From contig NZ_CAKAKL010000007.1 in NCBI RefSeq assembly GCF_916619195.1, forward strand, positions 1-64,000: a stretch of DNA of 64,000 nucleotides, in the 5' to 3' direction. This document shows positions 28,764 to 37,513 of the stretch, piece by piece; positions within the stretch are counted from its first letter, which is position 1, and the number at the start of each line of letters is the position of its first letter. Both the position numbers and the translations under genes were made by a program. The notes below the pieces were generated by a model. That model did no database searches and was not told the DNA's origin. It saw nothing but the letters and a program-made list of their open reading frames with translations. Source of the DNA: Inquilinus sp. Marseille-Q2685 (lineage in GTDB: Bacteria > Pseudomonadota > Alphaproteobacteria > DSM-16000 > Inquilinaceae).

Positions 28764-29501
28764 ATGCAAGGACTGATCGATTCGCTGCTCCACTGGGCAC
28801 AGCTCTTCGACTGGGGCGACCAGGGCTGGGGGGACGAGTTCGTCCTGGCCGCCGGGATGACCGTCCTGCTCTCCACGGCCAGCTTCATCTTCGGCATCGT
28901 GGTCGGGCTGATCGCCGCCTGCCTCAAGGTCTGGGGCGGCTTCGTGCTGCGCGGGCTGATGGAGGTCTACACCACCGTCGTCCGCGGCGTGCCGGAGCTG
29001 CTGATCATCTATCTGCTGTTCTTCGGCAACGAGCGGGCGATCAACGCCATCCTCGGCCTCATGGGCATCGCCCAGCCGTTCCAGCTGAACGAGTTCGCGA
29101 TCGGCGTCCTCGCCGTCGGGCTGATCTCCGGCGCCTATTCGACCGAGGTGCTGCGCGGCGCCATCCAGGTCATCCCGCACGGCCAGATCGAGGCCGGCCG
29201 GGCCTTCGGCATGCACGGCTTCATGGTGTTCCGCCGCATCATCCTGCCGCAGACCATCCGCCTGGCCCTCCCGGGGCTCGGCAACATCTGGCAGCTGATC
29301 CTGAAGGACACGGCCCTGGTCTCCGTCGTCGGGGTGACCGAGCTGATGCGGATCAGCCAGGTGGCGGCGCGGTCGACGCGTGAGCCGTTCCCGTTCTTCA
29401 TCACCGCGGCGGTGCTGTTCCTGGTCATCACCACCTTCTCGACCAAGATGTTCCGCAAGGCCGAGGCGCATTACGACCGCGGCGTGCGGCGGGCGGGCTG
29501 A
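28764..29501 (+). CDS. Amino-acid ABC transporter permease (HisQ type)
   Basis: 245-residue permease with about five helices. The characteristic opening GMTVLLSTASFIFGIVVGL and the RGVPELLIIYLLFFG motif belong to the HisQ/HisM family. The coupling EAA loop is EAGRAFGMHGFMVFRRIILPQTIRLALPGLGN (core EAGRAFGM...RRIILPQ). The stop is two bases before the second permease. Confidence 0.93.
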   Translation: MQGLIDSLLHWAQLFDWGDQGWGDEFVLAAGMTVLLSTASFIFGIVVGLIAACLKVWGGFVLRGLMEVYTTVVRGVPELLIIYLLFFGNERAINAILGLMGIAQPFQLNEFAIGVLAVGLISGAYSTEVLRGAIQVIPHGQIEAGRAFGMHGFMVFRRIILPQTIRLALPGLGNIWQLILKDTALVSVVGVTELMRISQVAARSTREPFPFFITAAVLFLVITTFSTKMFRKAEAHYDRGVRRAG

Positions 29502-29503
29502 CC

Positions 29504-30199
29504 ATGGATCTCGACCTGATCCTCGACACCTTCGGCCGGCTGCTCGGCGGCGCCCTGGTGACCGTCCAGCTGATCGTGCCGGCGCTGGCCATCGGCGTCG
29601 TCATGGCCATGGTGCTGGCGGTGATGCGGATGTCCGGCAACGGCATCCTGTCTCGCCTGTCCCGCGCCTATGTCTTCGTGTTCCGCGGCACGCCGCTGCT
29701 GGTGCAGATCTTCCTGATCTATTTCGGCCTCGGCCAGTTCCGCCCCTTGTGGGAAGCGCTCGGCGTCTGGAACTGGCCGCTGCGCGAGGCCTTCCCCTGC
29801 GCCGTGATCGCCTTCGCCATGAACACCGCCGCCTATACCAGCGAGATCATCCGCGGCGGCCTGCAGGCCGTGCCCTTCGGCCAGATCGAGGCGGCGCGCG
29901 CCTGCGGCATGTCGCGGTCGCTGGTGTTCCGGCGGATCACCGTGCCGATCGCCATCCGCCAGGCGCTGCCGGCCTATGGCAACGAGATCATCCTGATGGT
30001 GAAGGCCAGCTCGCTGGCCTCGATCATCACCATCATGGAGATCACCGGCATCGCCAAGCAGATCAACTCGCGCACCTTCGCGCCCTTCGAGGTGTTCACC
30101 GCCGCCGGCATCCTCTATCTCGCCATGAACTTCGTGGTGGCGCAGGGCGTGCGGGCGGTGGAATGGAAGATCACCCCGCATCTGCGCCGGCGCAGCTGA
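29504..30199 (+). CDS. Amino-acid ABC transporter permease (HisM type)
   Basis: 231-residue partner permease: GGALVTVQLIVPALAIGVVMAM, FRGTPLLVQIFLIYFGLGQF (the RGTPLL-Q family signature) and EAA loop EAARACGMSRSLVFRRITVP. Together with the 28764 permease, the 26144 ATPase and the two binding proteins it completes an importer for basic or polar amino acids. Last gene of the locus. Confidence 0.93.
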   Translation: MDLDLILDTFGRLLGGALVTVQLIVPALAIGVVMAMVLAVMRMSGNGILSRLSRAYVFVFRGTPLLVQIFLIYFGLGQFRPLWEALGVWNWPLREAFPCAVIAFAMNTAAYTSEIIRGGLQAVPFGQIEAARACGMSRSLVFRRITVPIAIRQALPAYGNEIILMVKASSLASIITIMEITGIAKQINSRTFAPFEVFTAAGILYLAMNFVVAQGVRAVEWKITPHLRRRS

Positions 30200-30253
30200 C
30201 CGCCTCGTTCCGGCACTGTCGGGCGGCCGGGAAACGCGGCTAGACTGGCGCCG

Positions 30254-30727
30254 ATGTTCACCTTCACGCCGCTCCGCCCCGCCGACCTGCCGCGCCTGCG
30301 CCTGTGGCTCGCCATGCCGCATGTCCGCGCCTGGTGGGGCGACCCGGACACCGCGATCCGCGAGATCCGCCGGCTGATGGCGTCGGACTGGGCCGAGCCC
30401 ATGCTGGTCGCCTGGCAGGGCCGGCAGATCGGCTATCTGCAGGCCTATGACGCGGTCTCCGCGGCGCCGGGCGGCGCGGAGCCCGGCAGCTTCGGCATCG
30501 ACCTGTTCATCGGCGAGCCGAGCTATGTCGGCAAGGGGCTCGGCACCGCCTTCCTCGGCGCCTACACCGACCGGCTGCTGAAGGGCGGCCGGGCCGCGCG
30601 CATCCTGGCCCGGCCGGCCCGCAGCAACCACCGCGCCGTCCGCTGCCTGGAAGGAGCGGGGTTCCACCGGCTGGACGATCCGGGCGGACCGATCCTGCCG
30701 ATGGCCAAGGACCGGCCCGGCCTTTAG
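30254..30727 (+). CDS. GNAT N-acetyltransferase, AAC(6')-Ib/IucB-like
   Basis: 157 residues. The acetyl-CoA loop is GEPSYVGKGLGTAFL (V-x-x-K-G-x-G-T), with SNHRAVRCLEGAGFHRL downstream. The opening LRPADLPRLRLWLAMPHVRAWWG and GIDLFIG match the AAC(6')-Ib-like acetyltransferase group, which also contains enzymes of siderophore biosynthesis and many chromosomal proteins of unknown substrate. Aminoglycoside acetylation is possible but not shown. Stands alone, 54 bases after the permease gene. Confidence 0.87.
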   Translation: MFTFTPLRPADLPRLRLWLAMPHVRAWWGDPDTAIREIRRLMASDWAEPMLVAWQGRQIGYLQAYDAVSAAPGGAEPGSFGIDLFIGEPSYVGKGLGTAFLGAYTDRLLKGGRAARILARPARSNHRAVRCLEGAGFHRLDDPGGPILPMAKDRPGL

Positions 30728-30809
30728 GACGAGCCGGGAAACTGCCGAGTCGCGGTCCGGCGCAGGCGTGTTATGATTCCCCAAAACCAGAACAGATCGG
30801 GGAATCGCC

Positions 30810-31244
30810 ATGAACGTTGCCCGCATTCTGAATGTGAAGGGGAACACCGTCATCCATGTCGCGCCGGACCTGCGGCTGGCCGAGGCGGTGGCGCTGCTGC
30901 GCGACAAGCGCATCGGCGCCGTCGTGGTCAGCGGCGACGGCCGCCGGATCGACGGCATCCTGTCCGAGCGCGACGTCGTCCACCGCCTGGCCGACAAGGG
31001 GCCGGCCCTGCTGGACGAGCCGGTCTCCGCCATCATGGTCCGCACTGTCATCACCTGCGGCCTCGACGACACGGTGGCCGAGCTGATGGGAATGATGACC
31101 CAGCGCCGCTTCCGCCACCTGCCGGTGGTGGACGGGCAGGGGCTGCTCTGCGGCATGATCAGCATCGGCGACGTGGTGAAGGCGCGGCTCGACGAGATCG
31201 AGAGCGAGGCCGAGAGCCTGCGCGAATACATCACCACCAGCTGA
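30810..31244 (+). CDS. CBS domain-containing protein
   Basis: 144 residues made of two CBS domains in tandem (Bateman module): residues about 8-68 ([18 protein letters not shown]...[14 protein letters not shown]) and about 75-132 ([22 protein letters not shown]...[15 protein letters not shown]). Such modules bind adenosyl ligands (AMP/ATP/SAM) and often regulate partners; this protein has nothing else attached. GGGG ribosome site before the ATG. Monocistronic. Confidence 0.92.
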   Translation: MNVARILNVKGNTVIHVAPDLRLAEAVALLRDKRIGAVVVSGDGRRIDGILSERDVVHRLADKGPALLDEPVSAIMVRTVITCGLDDTVAELMGMMTQRRFRHLPVVDGQGLLCGMISIGDVVKARLDEIESEAESLREYITTS

Positions 31245-31360
31245 CTGCCCCGATCCAGCCGAACGAAGCGGGAACTGTCGGGCGGCAGGCCCTGTTCTTG
31301 CGAGTGAACGTCCGTGCCGGCGCCGCCGGCCGGCCGGCTCACAAGAACGAGGTGTCCGAC

Positions 31361-31537
31361 ATGTTCGGCAGTCTGCTCCACTGGGCCATCGTGTTCCTGA
31401 TCGTCGCACTGGTCGCGGCGCTGTTCGGCTTCGGCGGCATCGCCGGCACGGCCATGGCCGGCGCCAAGCTCCTGTTCTGGGTCGCGATCGTGATCTTCGT
31501 GATCATGCTCGTCGCCGGCCTGGTCAGGCGCGGCTAG
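31361..31537 (+). CDS. DUF1328 small membrane protein (YtjA-like)
   Basis: 58 residues, two helices: [31 protein letters not shown] (first half [20 protein letters not shown]) and [19 protein letters not shown], ending RRG. This is the whole of the DUF1328 family, often stress-induced and of unknown function. The 116-base gap before it likely contains its promoter; a hairpin terminator follows. Confidence 0.9.
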   Translation: MFGSLLHWAIVFLIVALVAALFGFGGIAGTAMAGAKLLFWVAIVIFVIMLVAGLVRRG

Positions 31538-31562
31538 CGCGGTCCCGTCAGGCCTGCACCAG

Positions 31563-31592
31563 CGGCCGGATGCCCCGACAGGCGTCCGGCCG
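31563..31592 (+). terminator. Hairpin after the DUF1328 gene
   Basis: 12-bp stem CGGCCGGATGCC / GGCGTCCGGCCG (one G-T pair) with a CCGACA loop, 25 bases after the stop, followed by TTGTGG. Confidence 0.6.
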
Positions 31593-31617
31593 TTGTGGTG
31601 ACAGGCCGTCCCGTCCT

Positions 31618-31693
31618 GTCATTGCCGGGCTTGACCCGGCAATCCAGAAGATGTCGACGCTCTCTGGATGCCCGGGTCAGGCCCGGGCATGAC
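31618..31693. repeat. Paired-palindrome intergenic repeat, copy B
   Basis: Two palindromes in one unit: ATTGCCGGG-CTTGA-CCCGGCAAT (31621-31643) and ATGCCCGGG-TCAGG-CCCGGGCAT (31668-31690), joined by CCAGAAGATGTCGACGCTCTCTGG and bounded by GTC and GAC. The complete form of the family seen at 18746 and 43587. Sits between the DUF1328 gene and the tRNA. Confidence 0.85.
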
Positions 31694-31760
31694 AATGAGG
31701 AGTTCGCTGGACACAACAAGTCCGTCCAGCAGCCGATCAGCAGGAATGTCATCGGAGAGA

Positions 31761-31836
31761 TGGTGGAGCTGAGCGGGATCGAACCGCTGACCTTCTCATT
31801 GCGAACGAGACGCTCTCCCAACTGAGCTACAGCCCC
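31761..31836 (-). tRNA. tRNA-Ala (anticodon CGC)
   Basis: 76-nt cloverleaf on the minus strand with an encoded CCA end. Acceptor arm GGGGCTG/CAGCTCC contains the G3-U70 wobble that defines alanine tRNAs. D-arm GCTCAGTTGGGAGAGC, anticodon stem TCTCG/TGAGA with loop TTCGCAA (anticodon CGC, reading GCG) and T-arm AGCGG-TTCGATC-CCGCT are all regular. GCG is a heavily used codon in DNA this GC-rich. Confidence 0.97.
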
Positions 31837-32030
31837 ACGAATTCGGACCCGGGCGGTTGGGCATCCCGGCGAACGGCGCGGAATATCGTGCCCGGTTCAT
31901 GGCTTGTCAAGCGCCTGATCCGGGCGTCCGTCGCTTTTTCTCGGCGCTCGGTTTGAAACCTCCGACGGCTCGGATATAAGGGGGGCCGGGCCGCAGCCGT
32001 GGCGGCCGGTTCGGGTTTGCAGGCGGGACC

Positions 32031-32993
32031 ATGACGGACTTCATCGGCCAAAAGACGGTCACCCTTTTCGGCGGCACCGGATTCGTCGGCCGCTACGTGA
32101 CGCAGATGCTGGCGCAGCGCGGCTGGCGCATCATCGTCGCCTCGCGCCACCCGGACCGGGCCCTGCCGCTGAAGACGGCGGGGGCGGTCGGCCAGGTCGT
32201 CCCGGTCTTCGCCGATGTCCGCGACGACGGCTCGGTCGCGGCCGCGGTGGCCGGGGCGGATGCCGTGGTCAACCTGGTCGGCATCCTGTTCGAGCGCGGC
32301 AAGCAGCGCTTCGACGCCATCCATGCCGAGGCCGCGGGCCGGGTCGCCCGCGCCGCGGCCGCCGCCGGCGCCGGCCGCTTCGTGCAGATCTCGGCGATCG
32401 GCGCCTCGGCCGACAGCCCGTCTTCCTACGCCCGCACCAAGGCGGCGGGGGAGGCGGCGGTGCGCGCGGCCTTCCCGGGCGCATCGATCCTGCGCCCGAG
32501 CGTCGTCTTCGGGCCGGAGGACGGCTTCTTCAACCTGTTCGCCAACCTCGCCCGAACCGCGCCGTTCCTGCCGCTGTTCGGCGGCGGCACCACCCGGTTC
32601 CAGCCGGTCTATGTCCGCGACGTCGCCGCCGCGGTCGTCGCCTGCCTCGAGCAGGACGGCACCGCCGGCCAGACCTATGAGCTCGGCGGCCCGCGGGTCT
32701 ACAGCTTCCGCGAGCTGATGGAGCTGACCCTGAAGCAGACCGGTCGCAGGAAGCGCCTGATGTCCCTGTCCTGGGGCATGGCCGTCTTCGAGGCGAAGCT
32801 GTTCGGCCTGCTGCCGAAGCCGCCGCTGACGCCGGACCAGGTGAAGCAGCTCAAGATCGACAACATCGTCGCCCCCGGCGCGAAGACGCTCGCCGATCTC
32901 GGCATCCAGCCGACCCCGGCCGAGCTGATCCTGCCGAGCTATCTCGACCGCTACCGCCCCGGCGGCCGCTTCGGCAACCGCATGGTGGCCTGA
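32031..32993 (+). CDS. NDUFA9-like NAD(P)-binding SDR protein of complex I
   Basis: 320-residue atypical short-chain dehydrogenase. The Rossmann motif TLFGGTGFVGRYVTQML is at residues 10-26, followed by ADAVVNLVGILFE, the degenerate catalytic SYARTKAAGE and RPSVVFGPEDGFFN. The C-terminal half (RFQPVYVRDVAAAV; LPSYLDRYRPG) matches the complex I NDUFA9 subunit family, which alphaproteobacteria share with mitochondria. Likely binds NADPH structurally rather than catalysing a reaction. No nuo genes are close. Confidence 0.9.
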   Translation: MTDFIGQKTVTLFGGTGFVGRYVTQMLAQRGWRIIVASRHPDRALPLKTAGAVGQVVPVFADVRDDGSVAAAVAGADAVVNLVGILFERGKQRFDAIHAEAAGRVARAAAAAGAGRFVQISAIGASADSPSSYARTKAAGEAAVRAAFPGASILRPSVVFGPEDGFFNLFANLARTAPFLPLFGGGTTRFQPVYVRDVAAAVVACLEQDGTAGQTYELGGPRVYSFRELMELTLKQTGRRKRLMSLSWGMAVFEAKLFGLLPKPPLTPDQVKQLKIDNIVAPGAKTLADLGIQPTPAELILPSYLDRYRPGGRFGNRMVA

Positions 32994-33013
32994 CTCGGTC
33001 GTCTCGGTCCGTA

Positions 33014-33040
33014 GGTGGGTTCGCCGCTGGCGACCCCACC
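33014..33040. terminator. Bidirectional hairpin between convergent genes
   Basis: GGTGGGTTCGCC - GCT - GGCGACCCCACC, 12-bp arms with one mismatch, centred between the NDUFA9-like and esterase stops. Likely serves both. Confidence 0.6.
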
Positions 33041-33050
33041 TGCGCAACCG

Positions 33051-34061
33051 TCATGCGGTCAGCGCCCGGCCGAGGAAGGGCAGGCTCTCGTCCATCCGGT
33101 AGTCGACCGAGGAGTGGTTGTCCGGGAACTCCTCGTAGCGGTGCGGCACGCCCAGCCGCTCCAGCGACCGGTGCAGGCGGCGGGCGCCGTAGATCAGGTT
33201 GTACTGGTCGATATCGCCGCAATCGATGTACAGGCCCTTCAGGGACTTCAGCGCGTCGGCATGCCGGTCGGCGATCCGCACCGGGTCCCAGTCCAGCCAG
33301 TTGGCCCAGCGCTCCTCGATCACCTCGCAGGTGTCCTGGGTGACCGGCAGCCGGATGCCGAGGAACTGCGACGGATCGGGGTCGTAGGTCGCCGCCATCG
33401 CCAGCTGCATCAGCACATGGATGTCGGCATCCGGGATCTTCTTGGCCGATTCCAGCGCGCCCATGAAGCGCTCGATCGAGTGCTCGTGCTTGGTCAGAGC
33501 GCGCAGCACGGTCGGCATGTCGGCCAGGTACACCAGCTCGAACCCCATGTCGCCGGAATGGCACGCCGCCGCGCTCCAGGTATCGGCCCGTCGCATGGCA
33601 TGGATGATGGCGCCGTAGCCGCCGGAGCTCTTGCCGAACACACCGCGCCGGCCGGGCCCGCCGCAGCCGAGCCGCGCCTCCACGGCCGGCAGCATCTCGT
33701 CGATCAGGAAATCCTCCCACCGGCCCATGGCGGCGGAGTTGATGTACTGGTTGCCGCCCAGGCGGGTGAAGCAGTCCGGGAAGGCGATCACCACCGGCGG
33801 CAGCTTGCCCTCGGCGATCAGCCGGTCGGCGCGCTCGGGCACGTTCTCGCCGAAGTTCTTCCAGTTGGTGTGCGACGGGCCCCCGCCGGTGAAGCCGACC
33901 AGGTCGACCAGCAGCGGCAGGTCGCGCCCGTCATGTCCGGCCGGGATGTAGAGGTCGACACGGCGCTCATGCGGGTCGCCCAGCAGGTTGCCCCGCAGCA
34001 CCCGGCTGTCGACGGTGATGCTCTCCAACTGCCCGCGCGGGGCGGTCCGGTCCTTGCGCAT
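33051..34061 (-). CDS. Putative esterase / alpha-beta hydrolase
   Basis: 336 residues in the esterase D/antigen 85-like style, with no signal peptide. RRVDLYIPAGHDGRDLPLLVDLVG opens the fold; nucleophile elbow FGKSSGGYGA (Ser at about residue 141); an acidic residue near IDCGDIDQYN and a histidine in FPDNHSSVDYRM complete the triad. GGGGAG lies eight bases before the ATG at 34061; the longer frame upstream looks non-coding. Substrate unknown. Confidence 0.85.
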   Translation of the reverse strand: MRKDRTAPRGQLESITVDSRVLRGNLLGDPHERRVDLYIPAGHDGRDLPLLVDLVGFTGGGPSHTNWKNFGENVPERADRLIAEGKLPPVVIAFPDCFTRLGGNQYINSAAMGRWEDFLIDEMLPAVEARLGCGGPGRRGVFGKSSGGYGAIIHAMRRADTWSAAACHSGDMGFELVYLADMPTVLRALTKHEHSIERFMGALESAKKIPDADIHVLMQLAMAATYDPDPSQFLGIRLPVTQDTCEVIEERWANWLDWDPVRIADRHADALKSLKGLYIDCGDIDQYNLIYGARRLHRSLERLGVPHRYEEFPDNHSSVDYRMDESLPFLGRALTA

Positions 34062-34129
34062 GCGTTCGCTCCCCTGGGGTTGTGATCCCACCCTAGACCG
34101 AGTCCCGGTCGGTCGCATCTCCTGGCCGC

Positions 34130-35668
34130 TCAGAAGGGCCGCAGATGGATCGGCTGCAGCGGCAGCGTCTGCCCTGGCTTAACGAAGACGACGACGAAGT
34201 CGAAGGGCCGGCCGGTCACGCCGCCCACGCGCTTGGCCAGGCTGAACTCGGTGCGCCAGGTGTCCAGCCCCTGATACTTCGCGGCCTCGCCCAGGCACCA
34301 GTCGTCGTCCTTCAGGCAGATCACGGCCAAGCCGCCGCGGCGCAGCCGGTCGGCGTCGATCCAGGGGGCGTAGGCCGGGGCGAAGGCGGTGAAGTCGGTC
34401 GGGTGGTCCGGGCTGTAGAAGGTCGCGCCCAGGGCGTAGCTCTCGGTTCCGGCGACGATGGCGAGCTTCGTGCCGACCCGCTGGCGCCACAGCGCCGTCA
34501 CTCGTTCGGCCACCAGCCGCCGCGGCTCGGCCGCATGCTCGATGTCGTGCCGCAGGGTCCAGGCGCCGGCGAACGGGGCCATAGCGAGCAGCAGCAGCCC
34601 GCCGATGCCGGCCAGCAGCGCCAGCCGGCGCAGCGCCGCCCGGTCGATCGCGAGGCCCAGCCAGGCGATCGCGGCCAGCGGCGAGAGGCTGAAGATCGGG
34701 ATAGCGAAATGGGTGTTGATCCGCACCGAGAAGATCAGCGCGATCAGCACCGTCAGCAGGAACGGGCCGAGCGCGAAGATCACCAGCGCCCGGCGGTCAC
34801 CTGCGGACGGCATGGCGGGCCGGTTCTCCGGCGGCGCCGTCCGGCCGCGTCGCCATAGCCAGGCTAGTGCCGCGCCCAGCAGCGCGTGCAGCGCGGCGCA
34901 GCCGGCGACGAACACTGCGGCCTTGCCCAGGATCTCCAGCGGTTTGGAGCTGCCCTTGCTGGCCATGTACTGCATCGGGCCGATGGCGGCATGCAGGTGC
35001 CACAGCACATGCGGCGCCACCGCCGCGGCGAGGACGGCGACGGCGACATAGGGGGCGGGGCTGCTGAAGTAGCGGCGGCGGTCGGGATGGGCCAGCGCCG
35101 CGGCCAGGCAGCAGAGGAGGATGATGCCGCTGTAGTATTTCGACAGCATCGCCGCGGCCGCCGCCAGCCCCAGCGCCACGGCGCCGGCCAGGTCGCGCCG
35201 GTCGAAGCTGCGCAGGAACAGCAGCATCACCAGCGGCCACAGCGACAGCAGCACCGAATTGGCGTTGAAGTTCAGCGACTGGACCGTGAAGAAGGGCAGG
35301 GCCTCCAGCAGCAGCACCGCCGCCAGCCGGGCCGGGCCGGACAGGTATCGGCCGGCGATGCCCCAGACCGCGGCCAGCCCGATCGCGGCGTTGACCGAGG
35401 ACAGCAGGGTGAAGGCCCAGTCCCGGGTCGGGAACAGGCTGAACCAGCCATGCACCACCCAGGCGTAGAAGGGCGGGTGCTTGTAGGTGCCGAGCGGCAT
35501 CTCCTGCGCCCAGGAGAAGGCCTCGGTCATGTCGTTCTGCAGGTCTGATGGCGCCAGGTACAGCAGGCAGAAGGCGGTCCACATCACCACATGGGCCGCC
35601 AGCAGCAGCATCAGGCCGCGGGTGTCGCTGCCGGAGCGGCGGAGCGGGACGCTGATCGCGATGGACAT
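34130..35668 (-). CDS. Glycosyltransferase family 39-like membrane protein
   Basis: 512 residues with about 11-12 hydrophobic helices. The N-terminal periplasmic loop has DLQNDMTEAFSWAQEMPLGTYKHPPFYAW: the D-x-x/E-A-FSWA-...-KHPPF arrangement is that of ArnT/PMT-type enzymes that transfer sugars from polyprenyl phosphate, with the acidic pair as catalytic/metal site. The C-terminal third is soluble and periplasmic. Acceptor (lipid A or protein) cannot be told. Transcribed toward the esterase gene. Confidence 0.88.
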   Translation of the reverse strand: MSIAISVPLRRSGSDTRGLMLLLAAHVVMWTAFCLLYLAPSDLQNDMTEAFSWAQEMPLGTYKHPPFYAWVVHGWFSLFPTRDWAFTLLSSVNAAIGLAAVWGIAGRYLSGPARLAAVLLLEALPFFTVQSLNFNANSVLLSLWPLVMLLFLRSFDRRDLAGAVALGLAAAAAMLSKYYSGIILLCCLAAALAHPDRRRYFSSPAPYVAVAVLAAAVAPHVLWHLHAAIGPMQYMASKGSSKPLEILGKAAVFVAGCAALHALLGAALAWLWRRGRTAPPENRPAMPSAGDRRALVIFALGPFLLTVLIALIFSVRINTHFAIPIFSLSPLAAIAWLGLAIDRAALRRLALLAGIGGLLLLAMAPFAGAWTLRHDIEHAAEPRRLVAERVTALWRQRVGTKLAIVAGTESYALGATFYSPDHPTDFTAFAPAYAPWIDADRLRRGGLAVICLKDDDWCLGEAAKYQGLDTWRTEFSLAKRVGGVTGRPFDFVVVFVKPGQTLPLQPIHLRPF

Positions 35669-35766
35669 GGTGCGGGCGGCGGCAATGGAACCGGCCCGTG
35701 GCGTTAGGCCCGGCCGGGGCCGGTGTCCAATTACCTCTTCGTATGCCGAGGGCGGATCCCCGCTCC

Positions 35767-35864
35767 GTCATTGCGAGGAGGCGAAGCCGACGAAGCAATC
35801 CAGGGGCCTGTTCGCACTGGCCCCTGGATTGCTTCCCCCGGCTCAGGGCCGGGGTCGCAATGAC
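35767..35864. repeat. Long inverted intergenic repeat (second family), copy 1
   Basis: GTCATTGCGAGG...GAAGCAATCCAGGGGCC and its mirror GGCCCCTGGATTGCTTC...GCAATGAC form a long imperfect inverted repeat of about 98 bases in the spacer upstream of the GT39-like gene. The outer GTCATTGCGA/TCGCAATGAC and inner CCAGGGGCC/GGCCCCTGG arms are clear. A related unit is at 47484. Confidence 0.8.
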
Positions 35865-35894
35865 GGTGTGGGGCGGGAAGAAGCCCTCTGTGGA

Positions 35895-36203
35895 TCAGAT
35901 CGTACCCACCTCATAGGCCGTCTCGTAGCCGCCCGGCACGGCACTCTCCAGCAGCGGCTGGATCCGTGCCATGTGCTCGGTGAAGCGCGGGTCTTGGCGG
36001 AAGCGCTGGGCGTCTTCGGCGGTCTCGAACACGGTCACCAGCACGACGCTGCGCCCGTCCAGCGACCGGAACAGCCGCCCGCCGCGCAGCCCCGGGACCC
36101 GGCCGCGCACCCGGTGGTGCTGGGCCAGCTGCAGCTCCATGAACTCCTCGAACCGGCCGGGCTTCGGCGTGATCGTGCTGATCGAGACATAGGGCTTGGT
36201 CAT
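35895..36203 (-). CDS. Antibiotic biosynthesis monooxygenase (ABM)-fold protein
   Basis: 102 residues forming a dimeric alpha/beta ferredoxin-like barrel: YVSISTITPKPGRFEEFMEL, GLRGGRLFRSLDGRSVVLVTVFETAEDAQRF and a C-terminal helix. These are the strand-helix features of ABM/NIPSNAP-like proteins, which include heme-degrading and quinol monooxygenases as well as proteins of unknown role. No heme-binding Asn/His pattern is conclusive. Stands alone. Confidence 0.8.
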   Translation of the reverse strand: MTKPYVSISTITPKPGRFEEFMELQLAQHHRVRGRVPGLRGGRLFRSLDGRSVVLVTVFETAEDAQRFRQDPRFTEHMARIQPLLESAVPGGYETAYEVGTI

Positions 36204-36311
36204 GGTCGGCTCCCAGGGTGACGGCAGGAATCATCTTGCTACAGCTTCAAGCCTGCTTGAGGTCAAGGCCGGCAAACGCGATCGCAGTGGTATTACCGGC
36301 CGCTCTCGTTC

Positions 36312-36958
36312 ATGGTATGTTCCATGGATGGGATGCGCCCCGATTGCGAGATGGAGGACCGGCCGGTCGACAGGGACCTGGCCTGGACGCAATGGGCGCT
36401 GGGCTCGCTGGCCGAGCTGGTCGACATTCATCTCCGCACGGCGCGGATGATGGCGACGGAGCAGTTGGCGACGCCGATCCTGCAGGCCAGGCCGGATTTC
36501 GCGCTGGCGCAGGTGCGCCTGGCCCGCTCGGTGCGGCTGTCGATCGCGATGAGCCAGCGGATCCGCGAGGGCTATCAGGAGCGCAGGGCCGGAACGGCGG
36601 AGCGCACGCCGGCGGAGGAGGCGGCCGCCGAAGCCGCCCCGGCCGAGGCAGTACCGGCAGCCGGGCCGAAGGACGGCGAGCCCCGGGCGGAACCGCGCGA
36701 GTCGCTGGTCGAGAGCGAATGCCTGGAGGACGAGCTCGAACCGGACGAGGCGGCGGAGGAGCGGCGCGACCTGGACCCAGCCCTGTTGCCCCGGGCCGGG
36801 ACGGCGCCGCCGCGGTCGAGATCCCCGATCGCCTGCCCGACCGCCCTGCCGACGCCGTTCCCGTGGCCGCTCGGCCGGCTGAGGAATGGCATCCTGCACC
36901 CGACGAACCCGACACCGGCCGGCCCATGCCGGCTCTCCCGAAGCCGGACAGCAGCTGA
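36312..36958 (+). CDS. Hypothetical protein, probably frameshifted
   Basis: The first ~150 residues (DLAWTQWALGSLAELVDIHLRTARMM; ARSVRLSIAMSQRIREGYQE) are helical and coding-like, followed by an Ala/Glu/Pro-rich acidic linker. Around 36775-36800 the coding character moves to another frame that continues VEIPDRLPDRPADAVPVAARP and stops at 36958. The original frame instead runs on to 37280 through obvious non-coding palindromes. So either a natural gene of about 215 residues with a one-base indel here, or a sequencing error. No known domain. Confidence 0.5.
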
Positions 36959-36983
36959 GCCCGTGGGCGGTGCGACCGCGTGG

Positions 36984-37008
36984 GTTGGGTTCGCCATGCG
37001 AACCCAAC
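36984..37008. repeat. Palindrome in the gltD spacer
   Basis: Perfect 10-bp arms GTTGGGTTCG - CCATG - CGAACCCAAC. An imperfect relative (AGGTTCGCG...GTGAACCCAACC) follows at 37030-37054. Related in sequence to the terminator hairpin at 33014-33040 (GGTGGGTTCGCC). It could terminate the preceding hypothetical gene. Confidence 0.6.
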
Positions 37009-37082
37009 ATCTCGCCACCGCGCCTCTGTTAGGTTCGCGTGCCGTGAACCCAACCTGCGACACCGCTCCGCCTTCCATTCTC

Positions 37083-37133
37083 CCCCTCCCTTGCGGGAGG
37101 GGCAGGGGGAGGGGCCTGCGCGCGTCCGCGCGC
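37083..37133. repeat. C/G-tract palindromic repeat
   Basis: CCCCTCCC-TTGC-GGGAGGGG (37083-37102), then a second G-rich run, then GCGCGCG-TC-CGCGCGC (37118-37133). This type of CCCTCCC...GGGAGGGGCAGGGGG unit is a common intergenic repeat of high-GC alphaproteobacteria. Confidence 0.6.
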
Positions 37134-37513
37134 GAACGTCCTGGTTACATCACGCGGGGATGTCGCCGGTCCTGGCCGCGACTACCCATGCCCTGGTCCC
37201 TCGCAAGGCTGGCCTGGGCGCGCGAGAGAGCAGCGTTTGAGCTTGCTCTCACGCCCTCTTGTGGAACAAGCAACGCCTGACAAGGCAACTGAGCGACACA
37301 ATCAACCAATTGTTCCGAATCGGTCTCATTTTTCTTGAAACAATCGTTCCCGAATACTGCTCTAGCTGAGAATGGCTCTTAACAACGCGAAATTAGTCAA
37401 CAAATATGACCTAATCGCGAAAAACTGCTCGCCAGAGCCTGCCGAAATCCGTAAATGTCGCGTCGGCCCCGCCGCTGCGGGGCTGTTCGACTCCGCGTGA
37501 CGAGGGGCCGCCC

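Larger units (their letters stand above)
36959..37513. other. Gene-free spacer upstream of gltD
   Basis: 555 bases. The first part (to about 37135) is a cluster of palindromes; after about 37230 the sequence turns distinctly A/T-rich up to 37440, unlike anything nearby, and most likely holds the gltDB promoter region. I could not place a convincing -35/-10 pair or sigma-54 site. No credible ORF. Confidence 0.55.

Noticed and set aside
36959-37280. Continuation of the hypothetical frame into the gltD spacer
   Set aside because: It crosses palindromic intergenic repeats and translates to Arg/Gly/Pro repeats typical of non-coding GC-rich DNA.
37373-37388. Sigma-54-like TGGC...GC site in the gltD spacer
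   Set aside because: The GG-to-GC spacing is one base off the -24/-12 consensus, and the TTGC element is absent.
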